Of a stretch of 64,000 bases of DNA, positions 18,263 to 27,858 are shown piece after piece. Made by a program: the position numbers and the translations under genes. The notes beneath the pieces were generated by a model. It ran no database searches and was not told where the DNA came from. It saw nothing but the letters and a program-made list of their open reading frames with translations. The stretch spans positions 1 through 64,000 of the forward strand of contig CAMUHY010000013.1 in the NCBI GenBank assembly GCA_947088865.1. Direction: 5' to 3'. Within the stretch, counting starts at the first letter, position 1; each line of letters begins with the position of its first letter. Origin of the DNA: an uncultured Eubacterium sp. GTDB taxonomy: Bacteria; Bacillota; Clostridia; Lachnospirales; Lachnospiraceae.

Positions 18263-18374
18263 TATACCCTTGCTACTAAACATATACCAATATATATTAA
18301 AAATATAAATATATACCAACATATCGTATATGTTTGGTGATTTCAATAAACCTCACCTAAGTAGCTTCTCCTTT
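18263..18374 (-). promoter_or_regulatory. Foldable insert between ribosome binding site and rpsZ start
   Basis: From AAAGGAG (18368-18374) the minus strand runs into GCTAC (18365-18361), then about 85 bases with nested pairings (GGTGA/TCACC, AACATATAC/GTATATGTT, TATATATT/AATATATA), then GTAGC (18276-18272) and nine bases to the ATG. Closing the GCTAC/GTAGC stem would bring the strong site to about 11 bases from the start. Confidence 0.6.
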
Positions 18375-18400
18375 CTTCATATTATCAATTTGTTTTGCTC

Positions 18401-18946
18401 TCACTTACTATTTTTAAATGGCATGTTAAAGAATCTTAACAACTCACGAGCTTCCTCGTCTGTCTTTGCAGTTGTTGTTATAATTACATCCATACCTCTG
18501 ATTTTATCAATCTTATCATACTCAATTTCTGGGAAGATAAGCTGCTCTTTAATACCTAAAGCATAATTGCCTCTGCCATCAAATGAATCAGGACTTACAC
18601 CTCTAAAGTCACGTACTCTTGGAAGTGCAAGATTTACAAGTCTGTCAAGAAACTCATACATCTTCTCCCCGCGAAGAGTAACCTTACAACCGATTGGCAT
18701 ACCTTCTCTTAACTTGAAGTTAGCAATTGAATTCTTTGCTCTTGTAAGAACTGCCTTTTGTCCTGAAATAATTTCAAGGTCTTTTACTGCTGCGTCAAGA
18801 AGCTTTGAATTTTCTTTTGCTTCGCCAACGCCCATATTAATGACAATTTTATCAATTTTAGGAACCATCATAGGATTCTTATAACCAAATTTTTCTGTCA
18901 TTTTCTTCGTTATCTCATTATCGTATAAATCTCTAAGTCTACTCAA
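18401..18946 (-). CDS. rplE: 50S ribosomal protein L5
   Basis: Central protuberance protein that binds 5S rRNA and P-site tRNA. 181 residues with [16 protein letters not shown], and [20 protein letters not shown]. The start is TTG at 18946 with AAGGAGG ten bases upstream; no ATG upstream is plausible. Confidence 0.97.
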   Translation of the reverse strand: MSRLRDLYDNEITKKMTEKFGYKNPMMVPKIDKIVINMGVGEAKENSKLLDAAVKDLEIISGQKAVLTRAKNSIANFKLREGMPIGCKVTLRGEKMYEFLDRLVNLALPRVRDFRGVSPDSFDGRGNYALGIKEQLIFPEIEYDKIDKIRGMDVIITTTAKTDEEARELLRFFNMPFKNSK

Positions 18947-18969
18947 TTTTAATTGCCTCCTTCCTGTAA

Positions 18970-19281
18970 TTAGTTAATCACTTCGCCTGTTGCCTTAGCA
19001 ACACGAACTTTCTTACCATCTTTAAATTCATAGCCAATCTTTGTTGTTTTACCTTTAATAACATACATAATATTAGAAATATCAATTGGCGCTTCATGGT
19101 GGAGAATTCCACCCTGCTGATTCGTTGCGCTTGGTTTCGCATGTTTTGTTACCATGTTTACACCCTCAACTATTGCTGTATGCTTTTTAGCGTTGATAGA
19201 CAATACTTTGCCTTCTTTGCCCTTGTCTCTACCTGCGATAACCTTAACTGTATCGCCCTTCTTTATCCTTACAGCGGACAT
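18970..19281 (-). CDS. rplX: 50S ribosomal protein L24
   Basis: Assembly initiator of the large subunit. 103 residues with an N-terminal KOW motif, [20 protein letters not shown], and [25 protein letters not shown] precedes the ATG at 19281. Between rplN and rplE. Confidence 0.97.
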   Translation of the reverse strand: MSAVRIKKGDTVKVIAGRDKGKEGKVLSINAKKHTAIVEGVNMVTKHAKPSATNQQGGILHHEAPIDISNIMYVIKGKTTKIGYEFKDGKKVRVAKATGEVIN

Positions 19282-19293
19282 TGTGGCACCTCC

Positions 19294-19662
19294 TTATAAT
19301 ACTTCTGGAGCTAAGGATACAATCTTCATAAACTTCTTGTCTCTTAACTCTCTTGCTACTGGTCCAAATATACGAGTTCCTTTTGGCGTTTGGTCATCCT
19401 TAATTATTACAGCAGCATTTTCATCAAATTTAATATATGAACCATCTTTACGACGTACACCTTTCACAGAACGAACAACAACAGCTTTAACAACATCGCC
19501 CTTTTTAACAACGCCGCCTGGTGTTGCTTCTTTGACAGAAGCTATAATAATATCACCAATGTTCGCATATCTTCTTGTAGAGCCGCCCATAACTCTGATA
19601 CAAAGAATTTCTTTAGCACCTGTGTTATCAGCAACCTTAAGTCTGGTTTCCTGTTGTACCAT
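19294..19662 (-). CDS. rplN: 50S ribosomal protein L14
   Basis: 122 residues, exactly the common length: [20 protein letters not shown] and the C-terminal [18 protein letters not shown]. Located at the intersubunit face. ATG 19662 after GGGG. Confidence 0.98.
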   Translation of the reverse strand: MVQQETRLKVADNTGAKEILCIRVMGGSTRRYANIGDIIIASVKEATPGGVVKKGDVVKAVVVRSVKGVRRKDGSYIKFDENAAVIIKDDQTPKGTRIFGPVARELRDKKFMKIVSLAPEVL

Positions 19663-19687
19663 AATACTACCCCTTTCAGTATAATTA

Positions 19688-19945
19688 TTATTTAGCTCTA
19701 CTAATAATCTCTACTAATCTCCATCTTTTCTCTTTAGAGAGTGGTCTTGTTTCCATTACCCTAACGGTATCACCAATTAAACATTCATTATTCTCGTCAT
19801 GTGCTTTCAACTTATATGTTCTTTTAACAATCTTGTTGTAAAGCGGATGTTTTACATTATCCTCTACTGCAACAACGATTGTCTTATTCATCTTATTGCT
19901 TACGACTCTGCCTGTACGAGTTTTTCTAAGATTTCTCTCTTCCAC
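19688..19945 (-). CDS. rpsQ: 30S ribosomal protein S17
   Basis: OB-fold primary binder of 16S rRNA. 85 residues: [20 protein letters not shown] and [20 protein letters not shown]. The start is GTG at 19945 with AAAGGAG upstream. Between rpmC and rplN. Confidence 0.97.
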   Translation of the reverse strand: MEERNLRKTRTGRVVSNKMNKTIVVAVEDNVKHPLYNKIVKRTYKLKAHDENNECLIGDTVRVMETRPLSKEKRWRLVEIISRAK

Positions 19946-19985
19946 AGTTCGCTCTCCTTTCTAGGAATCAATCTCTATCAATAAA

Positions 19986-20186
19986 TTACGCATTTTTCTG
20001 TACAATCACGGTTTTAATTCTAGCAATATTCTTTCTAACTTCTTTGATTCTGCTAGTATTATCCAACTGATTTGTTGCGTTTTGGAATCTCAAATTAAAA
20101 AGTTCCTTCTTAGCAGCTACTAATTCTTCATTTAACTCTGTAGCTGATTTTGCTCTTAAATCTTCTACATATTTATTAATTTTCAC
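19986..20186 (-). CDS. rpmC: 50S ribosomal protein L29
   Basis: Two-helix protein at the tunnel exit. Start GTG at 20186 ([20 protein letters not shown]), preceded by GGCGGTGAT; the GTG nine bases earlier lies inside that site. 66 residues, normal. The gene overlaps the rplP end by 11 bases. Confidence 0.95.
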   Translation of the reverse strand: MKINKYVEDLRAKSATELNEELVAAKKELFNLRFQNATNQLDNTSRIKEVRKNIARIKTVIVQKNA

Positions 20187-20613
20187 TGTTATCACCGCCT
20201 TCTAAGTCTGCACGTGAAACAACCTTACACTTACAAGGAAGCTTGTGTGTTGCAAGACGCAACGCTTCTCTGGCTGTCTCTTCAGCAACGCCTGAAATCT
20301 CAAACATTACACGTCCAGGTTTTACTACTGCTACCCAGCACTCCAAGTTACCTTTACCTTTACCCATACGAACACCGATAGGCTTTCCTGTTACCGGCTT
20401 ATCTGGGAAAATCTTAATAAATACTTTACCACCACGCTTGATATAACGTGTCATAGCAATACGGGCAGCTTCTATCTGATTGGATTTAATCCAGCATGGT
20501 TCTGTTGCAACAATACCATATTCTCCATTAGTAATCTTGTTGCCTCTTGTTGCCTTACCAGCCATAGAACCACGAAATTGTCTACGATATTTCACTCTTT
20601 TAGGTAGTAACAT
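20176..20613 (-). CDS. rplP: 50S ribosomal protein L16
   Basis: Shapes the A-site tRNA pocket. 145 residues: [20 protein letters not shown], and [24 protein letters not shown]. Its ATG overlaps the rpsC stop in TAATG. Confidence 0.98.
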   Translation of the reverse strand: MLLPKRVKYRRQFRGSMAGKATRGNKITNGEYGIVATEPCWIKSNQIEAARIAMTRYIKRGGKVFIKIFPDKPVTGKPIGVRMGKGKGNLECWVAVVKPGRVMFEISGVAEETAREALRLATHKLPCKCKVVSRADLEGGDNSEN

Positions 20614-21281
20614 TATTGTTCGCTCCCTTCCTTATTCGCATTTGCTTTTTTAGCTGGAAGTACCTCTCCTTCATAAATCCAAACCTTTACACCAACTTTT
20701 CCATATGTTGTATTTGCTTCTGCAAATCCATACTCAATGTCAGCACGAAGTGTTTGAAGTGGAATTGTACCTTCACTATAAAACTCTGTACGAGCCATAT
20801 CAGCGCCGCCAAGACGACCTGAACAAGATGTCTTGATACCCTTTGCACCCTGCTTCATTGTTCTTCCCATACAAGACTTCATAGCTCTTCTAAATGAGAT
20901 ACGATTCTCTAACTGCTGTGCAATATTTTCTGCAACAAGCTGAGCATCTTTATCTGGTCTTTTAATCTCTTTAATATCAATGCTTAATTTCTTAGCTGAA
21001 GTAAGTTTTTCAACTTGCTTCTTAAGACTTTCTATCTCAGCACCGCCCTTGCCAATAACAACACCTGGCTTTGCTGTATGAATAATAATTTTTAATCTAT
21101 CTGAAGCTCTCTCTGTTTCAATCTTAGAAATTCCCGCTGCATAAAGCTTTTTCTTGAGAAACTTTCTAATATTATAATCTTCTAAAAGGTTGTCAGCGAA
21201 TGTCTCTTCTGCGTACCACTTTGAATCCCAATCTTTGATAACGCCGACTCTTAAACCATGAGGATTAACTTTCTGTCCCAT
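20613..21281 (-). CDS. rpsC: 30S ribosomal protein S3
   Basis: mRNA-entry protein with helicase activity. 222 residues with a KH domain ([20 protein letters not shown]) and C-terminal [28 protein letters not shown] precedes the ATG at 21281. Coupled to rplP by a 1-base overlap at the stop. Confidence 0.98.
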   Translation of the reverse strand: MGQKVNPHGLRVGVIKDWDSKWYAEETFADNLLEDYNIRKFLKKKLYAAGISKIETERASDRLKIIIHTAKPGVVIGKGGAEIESLKKQVEKLTSAKKLSIDIKEIKRPDKDAQLVAENIAQQLENRISFRRAMKSCMGRTMKQGAKGIKTSCSGRLGGADMARTEFYSEGTIPLQTLRADIEYGFAEANTTYGKVGVKVWIYEGEVLPAKKANANKEGSEQ

Positions 21282-21307
21282 TTGAATCTCCTTTCTATTT
21301 TTAAGCC

Positions 21308-21338
21308 TTCCGGCAGGCGCTTTAAAGCGCGTCCGGAA
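21308..21338 (-). repeat. GC-rich hairpin between rplV and rpsC
   Basis: TTCCGG and CCGGAA enclose GCGCTTTAAAGCGC, giving a strong stem directly after the rplV stop codon. On the minus strand it is followed by only a short run of mixed T and A, so it may protect or attenuate the message rather than end it. Confidence 0.6.
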
Positions 21339-21725
21339 TTATCTCTCGTTGAGTATTACTGTGATATGACTCATTCTCTTCTCAATTCTATAAGCTCTAC
21401 CCTGCGCTCTTGGCTTAACTCTCTTCATTGTAGGACCCTTGTTTGCATAACATTCTTCAATATATAACTTGTCAGGGTCCATGCCATTATTGTTTTCAGC
21501 ATTGGCAACTGCTGACTTAATTAACTTTTCTATAAGTGTTGAAGCATATCTTGGATTGTACATAACAATACCCAACGCTTCCTGTACGCTTTTACCCCTA
21601 ATTGCATCCAGAACAAAACAAGCCTTTTGAACGGATACCCTAGCGTATGATAACTTTGCGCTTGGTCTCGTATCTTTAATGGCGTTTCTCTCTCTCTTTA
21701 TCTGGGATCTATGTCCTTTAGCCAT
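21339..21725 (-). CDS. rplV: 50S ribosomal protein L22
   Basis: Lines the exit tunnel at its constriction. 128 residues with SYARVSVQKACFVLDAIRGK and the tunnel-loop region NKGPTMKRVKPRAQGRAYRI. AAAGGAGG precedes the ATG at 21725. Confidence 0.98.
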   Translation of the reverse strand: MAKGHRSQIKRERNAIKDTRPSAKLSYARVSVQKACFVLDAIRGKSVQEALGIVMYNPRYASTLIEKLIKSAVANAENNNGMDPDKLYIEECYANKGPTMKRVKPRAQGRAYRIEKRMSHITVILNER

Positions 21726-21771
21726 GATTAAAGCCTCCTTTCAATTAACGGATATTTTAATGAAATTTATA

Positions 21772-22047
21772 TTATCTGCTCTTCTTTTCGTCCTTACCAT
21801 GTCCTCTGTAAGTTCTTGTTGCAACGAACTCACCAAGCTTATGACCAACCATATCTTCTGTTACATATACTGGAACATGTTTTCTACCATCGTGAACTGC
21901 GATTGTATGTCCAACGAATGATGGAAATATTGTTGAACGACGTGACCATGTTTTAATTACTTGCTTATCATTTGATGCGTTCATTGCATCAATTTTCTTG
22001 AGTAAGCTCTCGTCTGCAAATGGTCCTTTCTTAAGTGAACGAGCCAT
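21772..22047 (-). CDS. rpsS: 30S ribosomal protein S19
   Basis: Head protein near the A site. 91 residues: [20 protein letters not shown] and [27 protein letters not shown] precedes the ATG at 22047. Confidence 0.98.
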   Translation of the reverse strand: MARSLKKGPFADESLLKKIDAMNASNDKQVIKTWSRRSTIFPSFVGHTIAVHDGRKHVPVYVTEDMVGHKLGEFVATRTYRGHGKDEKKSR

Positions 22048-22084
22048 AGGTTCAAACCTCCTTACAATACTGTTTATTTACAAA

Positions 22085-22927
22085 TTACTTTATAGCTTTA
22101 CCATCTCTTCTTCTAATAATCAACTTGTTAGACTGCTTTTTCTTCTTACGAGTCTTAAGACCCATAGCAGGCTTGCCCCAAGGAGTCATTGGAGATGGAC
22201 GACCAACTGGCGCTCTACCTTCACCACCACCGTGTGGATGGTCGTTAGGGTTCATAACGGAACCACGAACAGTAGGTCTGATACCCATATGTCTCTTACG
22301 TCCTGCCTTACCAATATTAATAAGGCTGTGGTCTCCATTGCCTACAACACCGATTGTTGCTCGGCATATTACTGGAACCATTCTCATTTCACCTGAAGGA
22401 AGTCGAAGCGTAGCATATTTGCCTTCCTTAGCCATTAACTGAGCTGAATTACCAGCTGAACGAACAAGTTGTCCGCCCTTGCCTGGATACAATTCAATAT
22501 TATGAATCTGCGTACCTACTGGAATTTCTGAAAGAGGCAGGCAATTGCCAATCTTTACTTCAGCTTTGGCACCGTTTTGTACTATCATGCCATCAGTTAA
22601 TCCCTGTGGTGCAAGAATATATGATTTTTCACCATCTACATAGCAAATCAATGCGATATTAGCTGTTCTGTTTGGGTCATATTCAATACCAATAACCTTT
22701 GCAGGAACATCATCTTTATTTCTCTTAAAATCAATAATTCTATATTTTTGTCTGCTTCCACCACCATGATGTCTAACTGTGATTTTACCCTGATTATTAC
22801 GTCCTGCATTCTTTTTCTTTGATGCAAGTAAAGACTTCTCAGGAGTTGTCTTTGTAATTTCAGAGAAATCAGAACCAGTCATGTTTCTTCTGGAAGGTGT
22901 ATATGGGTTATATGTCTTAATTCCCAT
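22085..22927 (-). CDS. rplB: 50S ribosomal protein L2
   Basis: Core protein of the peptidyl transferase region. 280 residues. Start ATG 22927 ([20 protein letters not shown]) follows AAAGGAG. The conserved loop [20 protein letters not shown] is intact, including the histidine thought important for activity. The upstream gap of 145 bases is foldable. Confidence 0.98.
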   Translation of the reverse strand: MGIKTYNPYTPSRRNMTGSDFSEITKTTPEKSLLASKKKNAGRNNQGKITVRHHGGGSRQKYRIIDFKRNKDDVPAKVIGIEYDPNRTANIALICYVDGEKSYILAPQGLTDGMIVQNGAKAEVKIGNCLPLSEIPVGTQIHNIELYPGKGGQLVRSAGNSAQLMAKEGKYATLRLPSGEMRMVPVICRATIGVVGNGDHSLINIGKAGRKRHMGIRPTVRGSVMNPNDHPHGGGEGRAPVGRPSPMTPWGKPAMGLKTRKKKKQSNKLIIRRRDGKAIK

Positions 22928-23072
22928 TATATTCTCTCCTTTCAAGTTGTGTAATATTGTTTTCTACACATTACATACAAGACAAATTCTTGTATTTTTT
23001 ATATTATAAGAAATACAATTTATCAGCAAGTTCATTTTATGAGCTTGCGAGAGCTGCTGTGCAACTCTTTTT
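22928..23072 (-). promoter_or_regulatory. Structured gap between rplW and rplB
   Basis: On the minus strand GCAAGCTCAT pairs with ATGAACTTGC with one mismatch. Further down, AATACAA (23018-23012) pairs with TTGTATT... in two ways: 22990-22996 can pair with 23012-23018, or the overlapping 22989-22995 can pair with 22975-22981. The three-segment layout is that of an attenuator or switch, but no poly-T terminator is present. Confidence 0.4.
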
Positions 23073-23372
23073 TTATAGACCTTCAAAAATTTCTATATCT
23101 TTGCTGTCCTCTGTCAACTGAACAATTGCTTTTTTTGTCTTAGCAGTAGTACCTTCTACTCTGCCTCTTCTCTTCTTCTTGCCTGCTCGGTTCATTGTAT
23201 TGACACTGGCAACTTTTGTGCCGTCAAACATCTTTTCAACAGCTTCTTTAATCATTATCTTATTAGCTTGTGTATGAACTAAAAAAGTATATTTTTTATT
23301 CGCCATATCAGCCATAGACTTTTCTGTAATTACTGGCTTGAGGATTACATCAAAATACTGGATATTTGCCAT
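23073..23372 (-). CDS. rplW: 50S ribosomal protein L23
   Basis: Docking site for trigger factor and SRP at the tunnel exit. 99 residues: [20 protein letters not shown], and [23 protein letters not shown] is the family core. Start ATG 23372 after AGGAGG, overlapping the rplD stop in TAATG; the longer reading is out of context. Confidence 0.97.
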   Translation of the reverse strand: MANIQYFDVILKPVITEKSMADMANKKYTFLVHTQANKIMIKEAVEKMFDGTKVASVNTMNRAGKKKRRGRVEGTTAKTKKAIVQLTEDSKDIEIFEGL

Positions 23373-23992
23373 TACGCATACACCTCCTGAAGTTTTTCGA
23401 TAGCAGCCTTTGTACAAACCAATGTCTCATACTTCATAATATCGTATGTGTTGATTCCATTAATAGGCAAAACTTTAACCGTAGGAATATTTCTTCCTGA
23501 TAAAACTACGTTTTTGTTATCGCCCTCAAGGACTACTAAAGCCTTTGTAACCTTTAAGTTATCCATAACCTTAACGAATTTCTTTGTCTTTGCTTCGTCA
23601 AGATTAAAATTATCAAGAACTATAAGTTTCTTATCATTTACTTTTGATGTCAATGATGAGAAAAGAGCAATTCTCTTTTCCTTTTTATTCATCTTAAATG
23701 AATAATCTCTTGGCTTTGGTGCAAATACAACGCCGCCGCCTTTCCATTGTGGAGCTCTTATAGAACCTTGTCTTGCATGACCAGTTCCCTTTTGTCTCCA
23801 AGGTTTTCTTCCACCGCCAGAAACTTCTGAACGTGTCTTTGCGCTCTGTGTTCCCTGACGATTATTTGCAAGCTGATTCACTACTGCCATGTGTACAAGA
23901 TGTTCATTAATCTCAACACCAAATATAGCATCATTTAATTCAACAGAACCAACTTCCTTGCCTTCAATATTGTAAACAGATACGTTTGCCAT
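23372..23992 (-). CDS. rplD: 50S ribosomal protein L4
   Basis: Tunnel protein; in E. coli it also regulates the S10 operon. 206 residues with [20 protein letters not shown] and [20 protein letters not shown]. Starts shortly after rplC and is coupled to rplW. Confidence 0.98.
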   Translation of the reverse strand: MANVSVYNIEGKEVGSVELNDAIFGVEINEHLVHMAVVNQLANNRQGTQSAKTRSEVSGGGRKPWRQKGTGHARQGSIRAPQWKGGGVVFAPKPRDYSFKMNKKEKRIALFSSLTSKVNDKKLIVLDNFNLDEAKTKKFVKVMDNLKVTKALVVLEGDNKNVVLSGRNIPTVKVLPINGINTYDIMKYETLVCTKAAIEKLQEVYA

Positions 23993-24020
23993 CTGTGTGG
24001 TCCTCCTTCCTTAGCAAAAA

Positions 24021-24656
24021 CTACTTTGCAGCTTTTACTGTTTCTTTCAGTGTCACTAATGATTTCTTAGGTCCAGGCACAGCACCTTTTACTAAGATTA
24101 CATTATTTTCAACATCAACTCTTACTACTTCGAGATTCTGGATTGTGATTCTCTTAGAACCCATATGTCCAGGCATTCCTTTTCCTTTGAATACTCTACC
24201 AGGTGTTGTTGCTGATCCATTTGAACCCTGATGTCTGTGGAATTTAGAACCATGAGCCATAGGTCCTCTTGATTGGCCTAATCTCTTGATTGCGCCCTGA
24301 AAACCTTTACCCTTTGAAATAGCAGTTGCATCCACTTTATCGCCTGCTGCAAAGATATCAGCTTTAATTTCATCTTTAACTGAATACTCTGACGCATTCT
24401 CAAATTTGAATTCTCTTACAAATCTCTTGTAAGGAACATCTGCCTTATCAAAATGTCCTTTAACAGGTTTGCTGACAAGCTTTTCTCTTATATCAGCAAA
24501 GCCTACCTGAACTGCTGCGTAACCGTCGTTTTCAACAGTCTTTACTTGTGTTACTACACAAGGTCCTGCCTGAAGAACAGTTACAGGTGTCAAAACACCA
24601 TTTTCATTGAAGATTTGAGTCATTCCGACTTTTGTAGCTAAAATTGCCTTCTTCAT
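24021..24656 (-). CDS. rplC: 50S ribosomal protein L3
   Basis: Assembly initiator near the peptidyl transferase centre. 211 residues: [19 protein letters not shown], and [20 protein letters not shown] with the glutamine that is methylated in some bacteria. AGGAGG precedes the ATG at 24656. A 221-base gap separates it from rpsJ, longer than usual. Confidence 0.98.
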   Translation of the reverse strand: MKKAILATKVGMTQIFNENGVLTPVTVLQAGPCVVTQVKTVENDGYAAVQVGFADIREKLVSKPVKGHFDKADVPYKRFVREFKFENASEYSVKDEIKADIFAAGDKVDATAISKGKGFQGAIKRLGQSRGPMAHGSKFHRHQGSNGSATTPGRVFKGKGMPGHMGSKRITIQNLEVVRVDVENNVILVKGAVPGPKKSLVTLKETVKAAK

Positions 24657-24877
24657 TGATTTTCCTCCTGTTTAATCTACAGCGGACAAGATGAATATGC
24701 CTCTTATAAATGAATGAAAGAAAAAATTTTCTTCAAACAATCATAATACATCTCACAGAGCATCTTGTCATCCTAGAACAGCTAATATAAGTGGAACCTG
24801 CACCACTGCCTGTTACTTCTATATTAAACCCTTAGGATTAATGCTTTAAAATAATGAAAAAAATACATGGGTAATGA
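24657..24877 (-). promoter_or_regulatory. Structured gap between rpsJ and rplC
   Basis: No gene is present. A perfect 9-bp pair, GACAAGATG (24685-24693) with CATCTTGTC (24761-24769), closes a loop of about 67 bases immediately before the rplC ribosome binding site. A smaller GTGG/CCAC hairpin lies further upstream. It may tune rplC expression or be a processing site. Confidence 0.45.
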
Positions 24878-25192
24878 TTAGTTCATCACCTTAAGATTGA
24901 TAAACACACCAGCAGGCATCTCCAACTTTGACAATGCATCTACTGTCTTTTGACTAGGTGTCAATACATCTATAAGTCTCTTGTGTGTTCTCTGTTCAAA
25001 CTGTTCTCTTGAATCCTTATACTTGTGAACAGCTCTAAGAATAGTAACTACTTCCTTCTTTGTTGGAAGAGGTACTGGACCGCTCACCTGCGCTCCTGTC
25101 TTCTTAACAGTTTCAATAATTTTTTTAGCTGACTGATCAATTAATTGATGGTCATATGCTTTCAGTGTAATTCTGATTACCTGATTTGCCAT
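24878..25192 (-). CDS. rpsJ: 30S ribosomal protein S10
   Basis: First gene of the S10 operon; also takes part in NusB-dependent antitermination. 104 residues: [20 protein letters not shown], and [36 protein letters not shown] precedes the ATG at 25192, with a promoter and structured leader upstream. Confidence 0.98.
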   Translation of the reverse strand: MANQVIRITLKAYDHQLIDQSAKKIIETVKKTGAQVSGPVPLPTKKEVVTILRAVHKYKDSREQFEQRTHKRLIDVLTPSQKTVDALSKLEMPAGVFINLKVMN

Positions 25193-25434
25193 AAAAAAAG
25201 TCGCCTCCTTTTCGCACTTTTACCTTAAGTACGACAAGCGGTGACTGTACACACTCCCGTGTGTATCGAAAATTCTCGACATACCTACACACGTTTTTCT
25301 GCTTTATTTACAGATTCTTTTGGTACAGTGACTTGTCGCCAGTTTATTAGCCGTTATCCGGCCTTGACATTCGCTCCACGGAAAACCTGCTTTTAGCAGC
25401 AACCTCACGCTTCATAGCTATCAATGTCACAGCA
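25193..25434 (-). promoter_or_regulatory. S10 operon leader
   Basis: An untranslated leader of about 240 bases. CTGTAC/GTACAG and GACAAG/CTTGTC form a two-part stem around an internal loop, capped by a hairpin CGTGTGTA/TACACACG that contains TCGAgaatttTCGA. Near the 5' end the run GAAGCGTGAGGTTGCTGC then GGTTTTCCGTGGAGCGA is typical of conserved RNA rather than random spacer. A regulator could be L4, as in E. coli, but this is inference. Confidence 0.65.
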
Positions 25435-25440
25435 AGGGAT

Positions 25441-25469
25441 AGTATACACAATATATTCCATAAAATCAA
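25441..25469 (-). promoter_or_regulatory. Promoter of the S10 operon
   Basis: TTGATT (25464-25469), 17 bases, TATACT (25441-25446). It lies in the short space after the SulP gene and is the only good promoter found for the ribosomal supercluster upstream of rpsJ. Confidence 0.8.
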
Positions 25470-25511
25470 TAAAATTATTGTTTTTTTTTAGATACAAAAA
25501 TTATAATCAAT

Positions 25512-27695
25512 TTATTCCAAATCATCCATCGCATACAATTTTTTTAATTTTTGTGCTAATTGTGGGTCTGACTTTTCAAGTTTCATAATATGTTCTTTTC
25601 TAAGTTCAACCATATGCTTATATGCCATTGGATTGCTTTTCTCAAATTGTTGTGCCAATTTCTTCCTATGATTATATAACACCTTAATTGCTTCTGGATT
25701 CATATTCATCAATTTTTTCTCAACAATAGCGCGTCTCTCCTCAATTCGTTCCTCCAATTTTGCATTGTCTTGTTTCTGTGAAATCTGCATTAAATACATC
25801 TCTAATCGGTCAAGAATCTCATCTTCATCAAACAGTCCAATTTTTCCCCAAGATGTATGTTCCTCTGCCTCGACAAGGGCTTCATTATCCGATAAATCAC
25901 TATTGCGAACCTCTTTTGCAATCTCCATAGCCAATTTTTCCATTTGATTTTGCGCATCTTCGCCAAATGCCCACTCAAATTCTGCCAACTGTTCACTCCC
26001 CACCAAAATTTTTTTATCAGCGCTTACACCATCTTTATCTTCCAATTCATAGGGTGTCTTTACACCTGCGGCTCTCAGCACCAGTTCTATCGTTCTTCGG
26101 ACATGCCCTTTTTCAATTAATGTTCCTGCTCCAAACTGTCTTAACTGGTCATTGACACCGCCCACATGTTCTGTAAGATAAAATTTAATATCTTTTTTAT
26201 CAAATTTATCTGCCATGATAAGAAGTCTGTCTGCCGCCGTAATATCAATACTTGTCATGCCGCTTGCATCCACAATAATCTGTCTGGTATCCTGTTTTAC
26301 TGCATCTTCTATTTCCTGTTGAAAGATTCCTATATTTGCAAAAAATAAAGTGCCGCTAAAACGATAGATAACCGTATTGCAAATAGGATGTGCATTGCGG
26401 TTTCTTTTGACACTGTAAAAACCACTTTGTCCTGGTATCACACCAAGCATTTCTCTTGGGGGAACTGCCGCTTTGATAATAACGGATACAAAAGACAATA
26501 TCACACCAATGACAACGCCATATATCGTGCCAAATATAAGAACACCAAGAAATGCGCCGAGAAAAATCAAAAATTCTCTCTTATCTGCTTTCCATAACTT
26601 TTTAGCCATACCTATCTCAAGAATCCCAATCAAAGCTGAAAGCACAATTCCTGTAAGGACTGGCACTGGAAGATAAGCAATAAACCCTGTGCCAAACAAC
26701 AGTATTCCTATCATAGAAACACCAGCAACCAATGACATCACTTGACTTTTCACACCAAATTGTTCAGCGATAGCGGTTCTTGAAACACTCCCATTAAGAG
26801 GACAACACCCATTAAATGACGCACATAAATTTGCAGCGGCATAGGCGACAATCTCTCGGTTATTTTTTATTTTATAATCATTTTTAATGGCATAATTATT
26901 AGCCGTAAGCAGTGTAGATGAAACAATAACCAGCGCAACCGTAAGACTTCCCATAACAATCTCCTGTATATTGTCTGCTGTTATTACCGAAAAATCCATT
27001 AATCTAAAAGCAGGCAATCCTGCCTCTACTTTTGGCAATAACTTTACGCCATATTTATCCACATGAAAAACCAGCGTACTTAATGCTCCCGCTGCCAACA
27101 TTACCACTGACATTGGAAACTTTGGAAACCATTTCTTTGCTGTCAAAATAATAATAATTGTGCCAATCCCCATAACAAAGGATAAACCATTAAAATACTT
27201 GAATTCTCCCACAATATGAATGATAAGCTCAACAACTTCACCCGTTCCAGACGCTCCTCCAAATAACTTTGCTGTCTGCATCAAAATAATGGTACTTGCA
27301 ATTCCTGATATAAACCCTCCAAGCACTGGTTTCGATATATATCCTACCAATTTTCCAGATCGTAAAAGCGCAAAAAGCAACAGCCAGCAAGCAGTCACAA
27401 AAGTTATAACAGGCACAATTTGCATAGCCTCGCTAGAACCTGTTGCAATCCCAAGACTGGCAAGCGTTCCGCCAACAAGTGCGGCTGGTGCTGCATCCAC
27501 CCCAAAAACAAACTGTGGTGACGATGATAACAGCCCAAAAATAAGTACTGGAAAGAGGGAACCATACAGACCATATACAACAGGCAGTCCTGCTACTTGA
27601 GCATATCCCATAGAGATAGGAATGGATATCAGTGCAACGATAATTCCTGAAATGATATCTTTTTTAAGAAATTCACGTTTATAGTTTTTAAACAT
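25512..27695 (-). CDS. SulP-family inorganic anion transporter with STAS domain
   Basis: 727 residues. The N-terminal ~400 residues carry the multi-span SulP/SLC26 core (DIISGIIVALISIPISMGYAQVAGL; NLCASFNGCCPLNGSVSRTA), followed by a STAS domain at about 435-560 (RQIIVDASGMTSIDITAADRL). About 160 further charged residues at the C-terminus (SADKKILVGSEQLAEFEW onward) form a probable helical coiled tail that is longer than in most SulP proteins. The substrate (sulfate, bicarbonate or another anion) cannot be told from sequence. AGGAAC is a weak site before ATG 27695. Confidence 0.88.
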   Translation of the reverse strand: MFKNYKREFLKKDIISGIIVALISIPISMGYAQVAGLPVVYGLYGSLFPVLIFGLLSSSPQFVFGVDAAPAALVGGTLASLGIATGSSEAMQIVPVITFVTACWLLLFALLRSGKLVGYISKPVLGGFISGIASTIILMQTAKLFGGASGTGEVVELIIHIVGEFKYFNGLSFVMGIGTIIIILTAKKWFPKFPMSVVMLAAGALSTLVFHVDKYGVKLLPKVEAGLPAFRLMDFSVITADNIQEIVMGSLTVALVIVSSTLLTANNYAIKNDYKIKNNREIVAYAAANLCASFNGCCPLNGSVSRTAIAEQFGVKSQVMSLVAGVSMIGILLFGTGFIAYLPVPVLTGIVLSALIGILEIGMAKKLWKADKREFLIFLGAFLGVLIFGTIYGVVIGVILSFVSVIIKAAVPPREMLGVIPGQSGFYSVKRNRNAHPICNTVIYRFSGTLFFANIGIFQQEIEDAVKQDTRQIIVDASGMTSIDITAADRLLIMADKFDKKDIKFYLTEHVGGVNDQLRQFGAGTLIEKGHVRRTIELVLRAAGVKTPYELEDKDGVSADKKILVGSEQLAEFEWAFGEDAQNQMEKLAMEIAKEVRNSDLSDNEALVEAEEHTSWGKIGLFDEDEILDRLEMYLMQISQKQDNAKLEERIEERRAIVEKKLMNMNPEAIKVLYNHRKKLAQQFEKSNPMAYKHMVELRKEHIMKLEKSDPQLAQKLKKLYAMDDLE

Positions 27696-27730
27696 TGTTC
27701 CTCCACAATATTGCCAAAAAATTCATTTCA

Positions 27731-27858
27731 GTTATTATACCATAAGTTTATATATGGTGGAAAGACAGAAGTTTGCGAAACAAACTTTTATACCACAGCT
27801 TTGCTGTGGTTATTATATCATAATATTATACATAGTGAAAAGCTGGAAGTTTGCTTAA
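27731..27858. repeat. Two imperfect direct repeats upstream of the SulP gene
   Basis: Positions 27731-27780 and 27809-27858 share about 50 bases (GTTATTATACCATAA and GTTATTATATCATAA begin the copies; both contain GAAGTTTGC). On the minus strand each copy contains TATAAT, so one or both may serve as -10 boxes for the SulP gene, although -35 boxes are poor. Between them lies a 7-bp hairpin, CCACAGC/GCTGTGG (about 27793-27809). The second copy overlaps the end of the ABC ATPase gene. Confidence 0.6.

Noticed and set aside
18263..18346. N-terminal membrane extension of S14
   Set aside because: The added residues come from an AT-rich intercistronic insert; zinc-type S14 normally starts at MAKTSMK and has 61 residues.
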